Part shown: piece after piece, positions 32,962 through 45,400 of the stretch
Position numbering within the stretch: position 1 is the stretch's first letter
Layout of the letters: each line of letters begins with the position of its first letter
Program-made: the position numbers and the translations under genes
Origin: Hysterium pulicare CBS 123377
Lineage: Eukaryota > Ascomycota > Dothideomycetes > Hysteriales > Hysteriaceae
Reading direction: 5' to 3'
NCBI GenBank assembly: GCA_000467715.1
Contig: AJFK01000050.1
Location: 62,001-126,000 of the forward strand
Length of the DNA: 64,000 nucleotides
The notes under the pieces: model-generated
The model's database searches: none
Seen by the model: the letters and a program-made list of their open reading frames with translations, nothing else
Told to the model about the DNA's origin: nothing

Positions 32962-33577
32962 GGCTGTGGCGTCTGCTCGTGGGAGCTCCGGTCAAGTACC
33001 CAGATGACCATCTCTACTATAGTCTTCTCAAATGTCTCTTTTGCTGCGAGATCGGTGCTTAGTTTGAAAATTCTGCGGATAGAGGTTGCCGCTTGCTAGA
33101 GTTGTAAGGGGTCAAGTTCAGATGCACGGCCGGAATTATGATAACTTTATTTTCACTTTCACGTCGAACCGGCGTACCTGGCCTATTCGGACGACTTTGA
33201 TACACAGCTTTTGGATTGAACAGACCTACACTAAACGCACTCCAGATTGATTTCAGCTACAAGCATTCGTTTCAACTCGATCGTGGCAAATGACAAAGAT
33301 TCATTGCGCATGCGTCATGTCGGCCTATCGACGCTATCGTGAAGTCTGTGCGTATCAATTCTCTTCCGACGAGATTGCCGGCACCGGCATCACGAACCTC
33401 ATCTATCAGACCCTGAGGCAGTCCTGTATCACATATTCCATTATCTCGGGAAGATAACCTCCAAAGCATATGTCCAATTCCCTAATTAAGACAATGATAT
33501 ATGTAGCCAAAGCGAGCCATGTTCGAAGGCCTTCAAGATTGCATACCATCATTTGAAGACCCACCTCTGAAGCTATC
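32962..33577. promoter_or_regulatory. Divergent promoter of the MFS and NCS1 transporters
   Basis: 616 bp shared by two divergent transporter genes. It contains the near-palindrome TGCCGGCACCGGCA at 33376-33389, a further CCGGC at 33169-33173 and GGCCGG at 33128-33133, matching elements in the other cluster promoters. No supported ORF. Confidence 0.45.
33376..33389. promoter_or_regulatory. Inverted repeat TGCCGG-CA-CCGGCA
   Basis: Six-base arms are separated by two bases, about 190 bp upstream of the NCS1 permease start. Half-sites are identical to the 25296-25308 palindrome upstream of the cluster regulator. A binding role is inferred. Confidence 0.45.
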
Positions 33578-35282
33578 ATGGCCCACACTAAAGTTGAAAC
33601 TTCCGGGACATGCAACAATGAGAAGTCCATTATGGACGTCGAGAAAGATCCCAAGTCCGATGTTGATGTCAACGTTGGAGAATTCGGGAAGCCTACGGGT
33701 TTGAATGGACTCATCTCCAAACTCGCAGCTCTCGGAAGCGTAGAGCTTCGAGGGTCGAGTCCTGTCCCGATTGAAGAGAGGACGGAGACCGAGTTCCTCA
33801 AGATATTCTCACTATGGTTTTGCATGAGTGTGAACCCGCTTCCGTAAGTCCTTTTGATGGGTCCGTTCTTTGGCAATGGCTGCTAATACACTGTAGGATC
33901 ACGACGGGTATGGTCGGGACCCTGAGTTATGGCCTCAGCCTGAGAGATTCGTCGCTAGTCATTCTATTCTTCACTTTGATATCAACTATACCCCCAGCAT
34001 ACTTTTCCACATGGGGTCCGAAGACTGGCATGCGTCAGTTGATTCAAGCAAGGTTTACTTTTGGGTAAGTACACCTCCTTCAGCTCTGTTCATATGGTGA
34101 TAACATGATATAGAAAGTATTTTGTCTCGATCCCGATCCTTCTCAACCTCGCAACCCTCACAGGCTTCTGCGTTGTTGACTCGGTCATTGGAGGACAAAC
34201 TCTCTCCGCAGTCATGGATGGCGCTACAATCAATGCCACGTGCGGGATTGTTATTATTGCGCTGCTCTCGCTCCTAATCTCCTTCTGCGGCTTTAAAGTC
34301 CTGCATCTCTACGAGAAGTTTGCATGGATCCCGGCGCTTCTTGCTATCATTATTGCCACCGGATGCGGAGGAAAGCACTTGAAAGACCAAGTACAGACTG
34401 AGCCTGCAGCCGCTGGGACAATCATATCCTTTGGTGCTTTGGTCGCTAGCTTTATGCTCCCATGGGCGGCACTCGCGAGTGACTTCTCTACGTACATGCA
34501 TCCAAAAGCTCCCACGTTCCGCATTGCCTCCTATACTTATATTGGCCTGGCTTTGCCAACAATCCTTCTCATGGTACTAGGAGCGGCAATCGGTGGTGCT
34601 GTCCCTAACGTTCCCTCCTGGATGGAAGGCTATGAGACAAATTCCGCGGGTGGTATTCTTGCAGCCATGCTGCATCCAGCCGGCGGGTTCGGTCGCTTTG
34701 TCACCGTGATTCTTTCCGTAAGTCTGAGTCTTCGCATGCCTGTATTTCTCTCCACCAAAGAATATGTAGTCTAACCTACCACAGTTTAGCATTCTGGGCA
34801 ACATCTCGGCAACGATGTACAGCATCACATTGAATCTCCAAATGCTAGTCCCCTGGCTTTTCCGCATACCACGTGCTCTCTTTGCTATCATCATCACTGC
34901 AATCGTCATTGGCATTGGCATCAAAGCCGCAGTATCCTTTTTCACAAATCTGGAGAACTTCATCGGGATCATTGGTTACTGGGCTGCAGCATTTATCGGA
35001 GTCGTTGCCGTAGAGCATCTCCTTTTCCGTCGCTCAAACTTCAGCTCGTATACTGAAGACCAAGCTGCATGGAACGATGCCAGAAAGTTGCCGCCGGGCT
35101 TTGCAGCCATGGTAGCTAGCGTTCTTTCGTTTGGACTCGTAATCCCGAGCATGGCGCAGGTTTGGTATGTAGGACCTATTGCGGAGACGACTGGTGATAT
35201 TGGCTTTGAGTTGGCTTTCGTGATATCGGCGTTGCTTTATGTGCCTTTGCGTTTTCTAGAACGGAAACTGTGTGGAAGGTGA
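33578..35282 (+). CDS. NCS1-family permease (purine-cytosine/Fcy2-like)
   Basis: Exons are 33578-33843, 33897-34064, 34114-34717 and 34785-35282, giving 511 residues. NCS1 proteins are plasma-membrane H+ or Na+ symporters of purines, cytosine, allantoin, hydantoins and related nitrogen heterocycles. The hydrophilic N-terminus (about 75 residues) precedes about 12 hydrophobic segments. The TWGPKTGMRQLIQARFTFG stretch after the second helix, created across the 34065-34113 intron, is characteristic of the Fcy2-like branch, as is WAALASDFSTYM. Three introns of 49-67 nt have canonical borders. Together with the amidohydrolase it suggests that the cluster's substrate contains a nitrogen heterocycle or amide. 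The exact substrate cannot be read from the sequence. Confidence 0.92.
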
Positions 35283-36190
35283 TATAACTTTGACCTTTGG
35301 AGGGCGTTCTCACCTATATATATGACGGTTCTTGTGGTAAAGTGAGCGGTTTTCAGCTCTGCGACCTGTATTGGGATAATCTTATCATAGGAAGCGCATC
35401 CTGTTTAGTGGGTTCATAGCGTCCGTCTTATAATGAGGGTTATACGGAGAGTACGTTTATACGAAAACCATAGAAATTAGATACTTATCTCATATTTATG
35501 AAAAAGCTTGGAGCAAGTTGCCAAAAAAAACGTTGAAACGTCCTTCGCTCGATACCATTGAACTTTTGAGAAAAGCTATCGAAAAAAGCTATCAAAAATG
35601 GAAGAGAAAATTCCCTTCTCGGAAGCGTTGCTTCTCGTTTGAATTTCATACCTAGGTAAACTCCGAAAACCGAAGACGACAAATTCACGCTTAGACGCAT
35701 TGCTTCTGAAATGAAATTCAAAAAGTCAAGTATAATAGCAGAAATGAATGCTCTATGAAGCTTAAGTTCCCTAACGAATTTCAAGTTCTTGAAGGATTAT
35801 AGCAGAAGCTGAGTTTTCTGGGAGCAACGCTTCTAGTATGGTTTTCCTTTGCTACCAAAATCGTGACAGAGGTTGGGCTCTTCAGAAGCTGAGCGTCTAA
35901 GACGAAATGGCCGTATTACGTATATCGGATTGAAAACAAACTCTGTTAGAAGCCGTGCGGAGGTGCGTTCAATTGACTTTATATTGGAAGAGTCTGGTGA
36001 AATGCCGCGTTTATTCTCAGAATTCCATGTACGGTCCGAGCTTCTGATGGTACTTACTGAACGTCACACAAGCTGTCAGGTCAACACAGATGTTCCGATT
36101 GGATATCTCTTATTCCTGGGCCTATGAAATACTCGTCGAAGTATGTACTGATCACCTCTGCCAATATTCCCAATCGCACCCTACACGAGG
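35283..36190. other. Intergenic, holds diverged palindromic repeat units
   Basis: The first 200 bp are the permease 3' region. From about 35490 to 35910 lie repeat units described separately. A 99-codon minus ORF at 35485-35784 is a reading of the repeat, not a gene. The last 250 bp lead into OMA1. Confidence 0.45.
35490..35910 (-). repeat. Diverged tandem units of a dispersed palindromic repeat
   Basis: Read on the minus strand, 35801-35871 matches the repeat at 52,550-52,630: both have an ACGATTTT-GTAG-AAAGG block followed about 12 bases later by TAGAAG-GTTGCT. An AGAAGCTGAGCGTCT core (palindromic AGA-GCT-AGC-TCT type) lies at about 35885. A second, weaker unit lies at about 35600-35730. 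Differences between copies include many C/T and G/A changes. It may be a non-autonomous element or a relic repeat. No coding sequence is present. Confidence 0.5.
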
Positions 36191-37598
36191 ATGCCGTTTT
36201 GCTGTTCTCCTGCGATGTTCGCCTCACGCTTCTTTCGAGCTACCACCGGAGGTGCTGCAACTCTATGTCAAGCCTTCAGACCTCGTCCAACGCAATTTAC
36301 GACCCGATTCCAGCAACCTGGATATAGAGACTACAATGGAGGCAGATCAAAATATACATATCAGCGATTTGGAGGAGGAGGAGTAGGAGCGCGTCCACAA
36401 AATGTCTGGCAGCGATGGGCAAGCTCACCCAGCTTCTACTATCAGGTAGCCGGGGTTGGAGTCGTCGCTGGAGGGTTCTACACATATAATTTAGAAACTG
36501 TTCCCGTACGTCTTTACTCATAACCTTCATGTGAAGATACCATTTCCCATCCTATACGAACCCAGGCTGATTCAAGTCCTGTTAGATCTCCGGACGCCGT
36601 CGCTTTAACATCGTCAGCCCTGAAATGGAATTGGAAGTATCGAAAGACTTCTACAAACAAGTTAAGGAAGAATTCCATGACCAAATACTACCTCCATGGG
36701 ACTCGCGCGTGCGCATGGTGCGAAGGGTTCTTGACAGGCTGATTCCAGCTTCGGGCTTAACAAATGTTGAATGGGAGGTCAATGTGATTAACAGTGAAGA
36801 ACAGAATGCTTTTGTCATACCTGGGTAGGTTCGCTCAAATTGAACCGGAGCTTATTGTGAGCGGATTCTATGACTTACTTAGCACAGAGGAAAGGTCTTT
36901 CTCTTCTCCGGGATGTTGCCAATGTGTAAAAATGAGGATGGTGTTGCTGCTGTCCTCGGACATGAAATCGCACATAATGTAGCTCGGCATACGGCGGAAA
37001 AGATCAGCGGCGCACCCTTCATTTGGTTCGTAGGTCTCGTACTCGCAATCACGGTCGGCTTGCCAATGTCAATCACCAACTCGGCGATAGAATTGGGATT
37101 CTCGAGACCTGGAAGCAGAAAGCAAGAGGTATGCAAGCGAAGTCACCTATCAGAAAAAGGAGACTGATGAGACTGCAGGCTGAGGCAGACTACATCGGAC
37201 TCAGTCAGTATACGTTTTCCCTTTCTTCGCAGCAATGACTCTGACATCTTTCAGTGATGATGGCCCAGGCATGCTATGATCCACAAGCGGCGGTAGAGAT
37301 GTGGGCAAGGATGGACAAGGCCGATCAACACCAGCCTCCTCAATTCTTGTCCACCCATCCCTCGCATGGCAATCGCGAGGAGAAGATTCGTGAATGGTAA
37401 GCACGAATATCCCGATCTATGAAGGCAACAAGCTGACTGGATGTAGGCTTCCCAAAGCCCGTGACAAACTAGAAATGTCCGAGTGTCATGGGCTATCAAG
37501 TTATGGTACGTTTGGTTTCAATGTACAGTCCATGCAGATGGACTAATAGAAGAGCAGCGGACGAATTCAGGAGATCTCTTGGAGTAAAGAGCTGGTGA
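36191..37598 (+). CDS. OMA1: OMA1 mitochondrial M48 metalloprotease
   Basis: OMA1 is an inner-mitochondrial-membrane zinc protease that acts in stress-activated processing and quality control. Seven exons: 36191-36505, 36586-36824, 36888-37128, 37179-37203, 37255-37396, 37447-37505 and 37558-37598, giving 353 residues. The Arg/Ser/Phe-rich N-terminus looks like a mitochondrial presequence (a second Met at residue 9 could be the start). A hydrophobic segment lies at about 85-102 (VAGVGVVAGGFYTYNL). The zinc motif HEIAH is at 209-213, and a second hydrophobic segment (WFVGLVLAITVGLPM) follows. The third zinc ligand is Glu267 in EADYIGL, encoded by a 25-nt microexon. The C-terminal LSTHPSHGNREEKI is the usual M48C signature. 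All introns restore frame, and the catalytic set is complete. Confidence 0.93.
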
Positions 37599-40500
37599 CG
37601 GGGAACTCGACCCGTCCATTCTTAGTACAACTCAAAACAAACGGATATCTAAACAATCTGTCAATGGATAGGATTTTTCTATCCTTCAACATTGCCGATG
37701 GATAGGTTTTCCCCTATCCTTCAACACTGTTAATGGATACATTCAACCTCCCGCCGCCAGCGACATAAATATCGAAAGCATCTTCACTCATCACACTCGG
37801 TCACTCTCGGCTTACTCAGATGTATCCAACGAAACCATACGGGCACCAGTAGCCCGAACCCTGAGTTGTACACATACTGGAGTGCCGATGCCGATTGTTC
37901 TAAATATTACTGACAATGAAGACTTCACGCTCTCCAAAGAACACACTTCCGCAGCTCCGGATCACTGGCATCTCTTCACTTTAAAGCTAGATGTTGTGGC
38001 TATCATAAATCAGATCGCAAGGCATGAGAGCTATGGGCAAAAATCGTTCTGATTGCATCAATGCAACGGCTCCCCGACGGCATTCTTGTATATGGACTCC
38101 TGAGCATCGGTCTTTTGGCACCCATATCTGTATATACATTAAGATAACGCCACCAAGCTGACATGCTTAGAATGATCAATATGAACGAGTTCATCAGGCC
38201 AATCGCCTTATCTCAGCATACAAACTGTCCTGCTGTCCAAATCACGACACAGATGCCACTTGACAATCAGTCCTTGCGAATGTGAAGCCTACCCATAGGC
38301 TCAATGAAGTATACATGCCATGCCTTCTGGATCAGTCTGTTGATGTCGGTTTATCCCATGTATCTCGCTCCACATAGTTGCTTTGGCTCTTGCATCGTGC
38401 ATTAAAGTGGTTTTGCTACCGTGAACCTTGCCATCGTATCTCCCTTGTTCTACATCTGATTTCATTCGATTAAGAAAATGAGATTGTGCATTAGATTCAT
38501 CCATGCGAGGGTTAGGAGGGGAACTCATCATAACTTCCTCCAGGAATGTCAAATCCCCGCCCCCGGCCCATGGAAGAAGTCTAAAGCGCACGGAGTCATC
38601 GCCACGTTGTCAAGCGCTTTTCTGTATCCCGTTTCTGGCCTTCGCTTCGAGCCTTAAGACTCAGGGCCTTGGAGCACTGTACATGGCACATACCAACATG
38701 TGAACAACTTTCGTCAAGTCGCTTATGCAATTACCGAGTGCAGGCATCGGCTTCTGCGCCTGTTGAGGCTTGAACACATCTCATGCCTATGAATTCTCCC
38801 TAGCGAGAGAAGAATAATACTATTGAAAAATAGTCGAGACAAGGAACAGCCTGGTTCCTGAAACTATACATTTATCCACAATCACATCCCATCCAGCTCC
38901 GGGGCCCCGTCTCGCTGCCTTCTTGTACGCCAGCATCAACCTGTCTGCTGGTGCTTGTGCCTGTGCCTGAGCCTGTGCAGCTGTGGGGACATTGTGGAGA
39001 AAGCCAAATGTGACGGGAACGTCGAAAACGCAGGGCCCAGAAACGAGCACAAGAAAAAAGCAAGGCAATCGATATGCTTTTCAGAACCAATTCCGCAGAA
39101 GAATGTTTCTAGCTAACCGATAAAGCTTCTAGTTGTGCTTCTCGAAATTAATGCGACTGTGATATGATCACTGAATCCTTGGTTTATCACACCGATCAAA
39201 CGTCGAGAAACCCAGAGGCTCTAATCTTTTTGGCGGGCCCTGTTACAGGGCTCAGGGTTGTTAAGAGGGTCGGGTAACACACGAGGTTTTAACTTAGCTA
39301 AACGGGTGTTAGGGAGAAGGGAGGCCTCCCGGTGATCCGACACAAATGGTGCTGGTGAAGCTTTTCCTCGAACGGTCGCGACAAAGCCGTTTGATTCTGC
39401 TAGCTGCGAGGGGAGTTAGCGTTGGTGATACAAGAACTATCGGGATGTTTTGTTAGCGAGGTTATATTGAGATGGTGGGAGTTTGATCGTACGTTCCTGA
39501 AAGCCTTTTTGGGCCTTTTGTTGGATTCTAGACAAGGCTGCGGGGAGATCGTGCTGCATAAAGTAATCGAATGTCTGATAGAGGCACGTCGAGACCGAAT
39601 AAAGACACAACTTGGCGCGAGACAGTGATGTCTTCTGCAGTAGTCCTACCCAAGAGAACTAATTCATGCGAATGCTTTTGCATACAACGCCCAATCAATC
39701 GTCTCGATTCTTGCTCTTTTGGGCACCGAAAAGAAGCCGTGAGAGGTCGTTCCTCGGCTGATACAACAACACAACTTTCCTTTTTCTTCAGCTGTGTCGC
39801 TCTAATTCCTCATCTGTATCAACTCATCACCTTTCACCCGCCGTCCCGTCCCTTCCTTTAGTCTCATGCTCCTAGCTTGAAGCTGCAACATCTTTCCGGG
39901 ACTTGCCCGCTCGGATCCCTAGATACTCAGAGTCAATGCCGTGTCAAAGCCATGGCATTGGGACAAACACACTGTTGGAGGTTAGTGGTTGACGTGGGTC
40001 GGATGAGGCGTTTGCCTGGGAGGTTTCTTTTGAATCAGTGGATAGTGAGACGGGAGGCTTGTCTCATCTGGAGATGTGGGCGTGAGCTAGAGATGGCTGG
40101 GAGTTTGGGAATCACATCCCGCGCGAATGGTACACGATTGCGAGTTATGTGACGCGGATTTCGAATCGTGAAGACGACCATAATTAGATGAAACTCTCTT
40201 TTGCTCTCGGTATCCGGTCTAGCTTTTAGGAATTCGGATACTGTTGACGGGTCTAATAACATATTGCTGGAGTCCAGTAATATGTAGAGATGAAAGCTCC
40301 TTGAAGGCGTAGATAGGTTCTTGGATCAGCAGCACAAATAACTACTGTACCTGGCCCTTGAGATGCACGCAGTTGGGACAAGCACATCCAAGGTAACAGT
40401 GGCAGCACTAGAAGCAGAAGCCTATGATAAAAGAGGAGTGGATCCGGACTTTTTCATTATCTGCGACGTGAGTCCCAGAAGCGCGGGTCGGGCGTTTGAG

Positions 40501-42475
40501 TAGTAAATACAGAGGAATAGCAAAGTATCCTTGCTCAAGCTCGTTTTGAATGATAGTTAATGAATGTCCCCAACCACTTCTGTCCCTCCCACGAAATGAC
40601 ATTGATCCTTCTCCAGTGGCGGAAGGATTGTCTCTTGTGTGCGTGAGACGACTCATGGTGACCTGCTGAAATGTTGTGCAACAGTAAGGTAAGAATCCTT
40701 TAGGCTGTATCCAGAACGAGGCTTCGTAATCCCTCGGTCAGTGTGCACCAACACCGTTCCTGCAGGTGCAGAATGCCACACATGTAAAAGCTGCAGGCTG
40801 CAGCTCTTCGCCAATACGCCTCAACTAACATAAGTCACCAACGAAAGTCATGCGGGCCTGCCGTCCGCTCCATCCATCATTGAGAACCATGGGACAGGAG
40901 CAGCTGAAGACCCTACGTAGAGCCATGCCTACCAAGAGACGACCGAAAGCGGCGATGCATGTCCCTGCCTTTGGTTGGACGGAAATGCAACCCCGTAGGA
41001 AAGGGCCCCAATAATCATCGGATCCTCATGAGGCGAGGTGGCCTGGGACCTCAGGGCTGTGGTGCAAGTTAGAGGCCGTACAGCTGCAGGGCGGATGCTA
41101 TCTTCAAGCCTCCTTCATCAGTGTCGCACCCACCGTATCTTGTGCCTTTGCAACGGTCAGCCATCAAATCTCTCATTCGCTTGAAGTCCACGATAAGATG
41201 GAAAAGAGGAAAAAGAGATTATCTGGGCGTGGGATTGCATTGCATCATGGGAGCTTTGTTTGCTATTGTCTCGGCACTTCCTCGTGAATGTTGGCTGTGA
41301 TGGGTTTAGTGAAGCGGGATGCTAGGACCACAACCGTTACGGTATCCTAGATCGCCCTCGGGAATCAAACAGCCAGTGATAGCCACCCAGCCTGCCACAT
41401 CTCATCACCATGTCCGATGATGGGACGTCTCTGCTCGAGGATGATATTGGGAGGATGAAGCTTATGGTTACACGGCTGTGGCTATGGTCGGACTGAAGCC
41501 ATTATCCTGAGATCCACAAGCCCCTGCCTGCGTCGCGGGCCCTCCCGGGGCCATATCTTGCGATCACCAGACTGGTACTTACAGAAACCATGCTTGGAAT
41601 GCGCGATAAGCTTCAAAGGTGCGGGATTACTTACTTCTTTACTTACTTCTTCAGCTGCAGATACAGTAAGGCACATTCAGGCACAGTTCGTGCCGGCAGT
41701 CGGCACTGCTGTAGATATCTTCATGTGTGTAGATCTGTCGACCCCCAACATCCAATATCACAGCACATATATTACTCGATAAATTAATAAGAGGCCAATC
41801 ACGGAGTCGGAGCCCTCCAAAAATAGCAAAGAACCTTGGAGGGACATAGATGGTAGCCCGAGGAAGAGTACCCTGATGATAATGACATGAGGCACATTGG
41901 ATATGATAATTCGCTAGAGGGTGCACTGTCCATCAACCTCGTAATAATCTCCGTGTCCGCGTAGAACGTTTGAGCTTCGTGATAAATTCCAGGGGAGTAT
42001 CAAAGACCTCGACGATAATACGGATGTAGCGCATACAGAGTTCTATACAAATGCACCCACTCTGATACTATCTACTAGCCAACAGCTCGACTGTTGCGCA
42101 ATGACTAAATCCAAATCTAAGAGCATGTATAAGTCAAACTTCGCCGCGCGGTCTTGCACCCTTGCTCTCATCCAACGATGCCCGGTTGCGAGCACCCAGC
42201 CACGTTCCCAACTTCCGAAGTTCGCAGAAACAGATGTCAACCGTGGTATCATTCGAACACCCTTGAGAAAACCAACACCAGGGTTAAAGTAAATTGCACA
42301 ACCAAGAAAGAAGGGTTCGAAAATAGAACAAAAGGAAATCAAAATGCCGGAAGACGGCGAAGTCGGTACCCACCCAACATATGAACTTTCGTATGCTACA
42401 AGATATACATGGATCGTCATGTTCGTCAAAGGGCGTCCAAAATAGTCAAGATGAAGGCGTATGTCCGCTGTTCTC
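37599..42475. other. 4.9-kb gene-poor region
   Basis: No ORF above about 100 codons shows protein-like features. A tandem hairpin repeat lies at 37661-37740. Low-complexity GTGCCT/CAGGCA repeats at about 38950-38985 produce an Ala-Gln-rich artefact ORF. CT-rich, leader-like stretches occur near 39770-39870. GC content is moderate, with no strong AT-rich tract. It may hold promoters or non-coding transcripts, but I can support no gene. Confidence 0.4.
37661..37740. repeat. Two tandem 36-bp hairpin units downstream of OMA1
   Basis: Two adjacent units, at about 37661-37696 and 37697-37732, each contain ATGGATAGG, a T/C-rich loop, then CTATCCTTCAACA. GGATAG and CTATCC can pair as a stem, so each unit is a small hairpin. 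A degraded third start (ATGGATAC) follows. The array begins 63 bp after the OMA1 stop, so it probably lies in its 3' untranslated region. Confidence 0.55.
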
Positions 42476-45400
42476 TCACGTCTCTTCCATGAGTGCCTGG
42501 TCGTCCCCGGCCTCGCGCCACTCCCGCGATCGCTCGGATAGTCGCTTGACGCCTGTGATGCGTTCGGCCCACAGGGCCTCTGACAGTGTCCGGAATGTGT
42601 ATCCCCGTTGTGAGCTGATGACGCCAATGGCCTGCAACACAGCCTTTCGTGAATCCCGACCAAAAACTGCCGGGTGATTGATCCATTCGAGCGATGATTC
42701 TAATTCTGCATCAAGCGCATGCATGGTCCTCGCGTCAATTCCAGCGGCAGGTGTGAATGGGTTTTCGGAGTGGGGAGAAGGTGTTCTTGGCCTATCGGTT
42801 CCAGGAGTCTCTACGGTTGGTGACGATTGGCCAACAGGGCTGTTTGTTGAAGTCCCGTGACTTCGTGTCGCACTCGGCGGTGGAGGTAGTGGCGGAAGCC
42901 CTCCTTTCCCAAGCCCCTTCAAGATGCTTCTTGTCTCACTCAGAAGATGGTGTGCCCGCTCATGTTGACCTCGTGATACAAGAGTAAGTGCGCGTGTCAA
43001 CATGTCGGATGTCAGGAGCTCCATCCGTCTCTGGACAACTAAAGGATGAGGCGGAATAGGAGGCGTAGGTGGGCGGCCGGAAGAGTGCTTTTTCGAGACG
43101 GATGGTAGCATAGTGATGGCTAGCAGAGAAGGCCGAGGTAGATGTGAAATAGAGCCTTCCCTTAGAATGTCACCATAAGTAAGGTCCGCCTGGATCAAGG
43201 GCACTTCTTCAACACTTAGGCTCCGCTGATCATCCTGATCCAAAGGGCCCCCTAACGCTTCTAAGCCAGATACGATGGTTTCCCAAGGGTCCTGGGGAAG
43301 TTGTTCTGGAGATGCTGTATCTGGTGCTATGGCAAGTTGCACCAAAATATCTGTCACATATGAGTAAAGTTCCACAAAAGATCTTGCCTTGTAACGTACC
43401 TCGTTTGTCGCCGAAGCGCAAATCGCCCAGTGAGGCTTCTGCGTCCCGACCAGTTGCGCGTTTGGTGATCTGCAATGCTCCACTGATCTTAACGAATTTG
43501 GCCGGTGAGCCTTCCGGGAGCCGTAATTTCAGCTTGACATTTTGGTGTGAGGTCGTTTGGAGGGAACCTAGGCATCCCGCCACGCATTCGCGGAGCATCA
43601 TCCAATCTTTGACGTAAGTGTACGAGGCCTTTGTACGCGTTGAAAGTTCAATCATTGTGTCAGGCTTATGAGTGAGACCGAGTCCAAAGGAATGGATGGC
43701 AACCCTAGTGGTGATCAGTATTCGTTTGACAACAGCTTCAATCGGACGACTTACTTAGCGGCCTCTGCTCGCGAAACTACAAAATCCACACTTTCTGCAT
43801 CAGACGTGGACGAGTCGCTGATGAGCAGTATGTTTGACAAGGGGTTGGTGGATTTGCGTTGCATCAACAAGTCCATCGCCACGTTCGCTCCTTCGACGAC
43901 ATCGGCACGAAGACTCTTCTGTCCGACAGGGCGTATTGCGTCCAGAATTTTGGGCCAACCACTCCAAGCTTTACTAGTCATGCCCACCAGGGGTACACCA
44001 CCTCCACTAGAGCCGAAAGTGACGAGGCCCATTCTGTCTCTTTCTCCTAGGCTCGAAACAAGGAACTTCAGAGTGTCTCGAAGCAAGTTGATTTTCAGAC
44101 CCTGCATCGACGATGATACTGGGATCACGATGACGATGTCTAATGGTACGTGGATAAGCGATGATGACCTAGGATCTGATGTTCCAACACGAGAATTCGT
44201 GTATTCTGTTGGTGCTGTGACATTGGACCTTGCGGCACCGTACGAAGAGTTCGCTGAAGATACTCTCTTATTCTTAGATCTTGCGTAATCTTCTTCATCA
44301 GTCCCAGAGTTATCGTGGTCATAATCTGATATTCTGGTCGGCAGGTCCAAGTTGATATCCATCAGCGCTCGTCGCCATAACTCAAGTTGGTTGCGGTTTT
44401 GAAATTGGAGGTGAAAGGAAGGCAGTTCGTTGACAGAAAGACTCAGTGTCAATATAGCGTCGTCTACGGACGGGTCAATTAGCACATTCGAACCGTTCAA
44501 CTCAGCTGTAGGACTCACCCGAAGAATGCTCGACTTGTTTAAGGTGCTTCTTGATCAGAATTGAACCTTTCAAAGTGCACTTCGTTTTTTTGTTGACAGA
44601 CTCGAAACTCTCCCACTGGGGCGGCTGCGCTACCTTCTTTTCTTTCACGCATATAAGCATCTCCGAGAAAAGGTAGCATTCCAACTCCTGCCATGATTGT
44701 CGGTCTTTTCCAACTCGCACGTGACCGTGCAAACGGAGCTTTCCAAACCTGTTTCAAGTTAGTGACAAGCCTTCATATTAAGCGTTGTATGGAATACCTT
44801 GAGAAGTCAAGACCATGCCAGTTGTCGACCCGAGAATGTAGGTCCTCTGTAACCTCATCCAGAGCCGCGGCAGACTCATACATGCTCTCAAACGCCCTAC
44901 TAGGGGCTGGAGACTTGGCCCGTGAATAATTGCTTTCGCTGGCGTTGATGGAAGGCAGAGGAGGTACGACTCGCATGTCTTCAGGATCAGGCCTCCACTT
45001 CCCTTCCACGACCTCTACAGTAACTAAACAAGTCAAACTTTGCTGTGTTCGGGATCGACTCAAAGTAGGAAATTCACTGCGCAGTGTCACTGTCGGCGCG
45101 GGTATTGGATTCTTCAGTAGACCTCTAGGACTGCTCAGACTTGTCTCCATGGATTGCACGTCGTAGTCGTGTCTTCGCCCATTGTGAGTTTCGGCGTAAT
45201 CACCAGAGGAAGCTGCCCCTGTCGCACCGCTATCATTTCTCATATGTTGCCGTGACATTGATCCCATACGATCGGACATTCGCTCCGACCTATCTCTGCT
45301 AGCATTACTCTCGCGTCGTGGAGGGTGAGATATCTCGTTATGTGCTGATTGATAACGACCTTGCGAATCGGCGCCATCTCGCGACTTCGCATTGTCTGAC

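Noticed and set aside
35485-35784. 99-codon Phe/Arg/Leu-rich minus-strand ORF
   Set aside because: It is a translation of the repeat family shared with 52.5 kb, not a conserved protein.
38820-39090. Ala-Gln-repeat ORF that looked like a small secreted protein
   Set aside because: The AQAQAQA stretch comes from a CAGGCA microrepeat, and the rest has no cleavage site or cysteine pattern that would support an effector.
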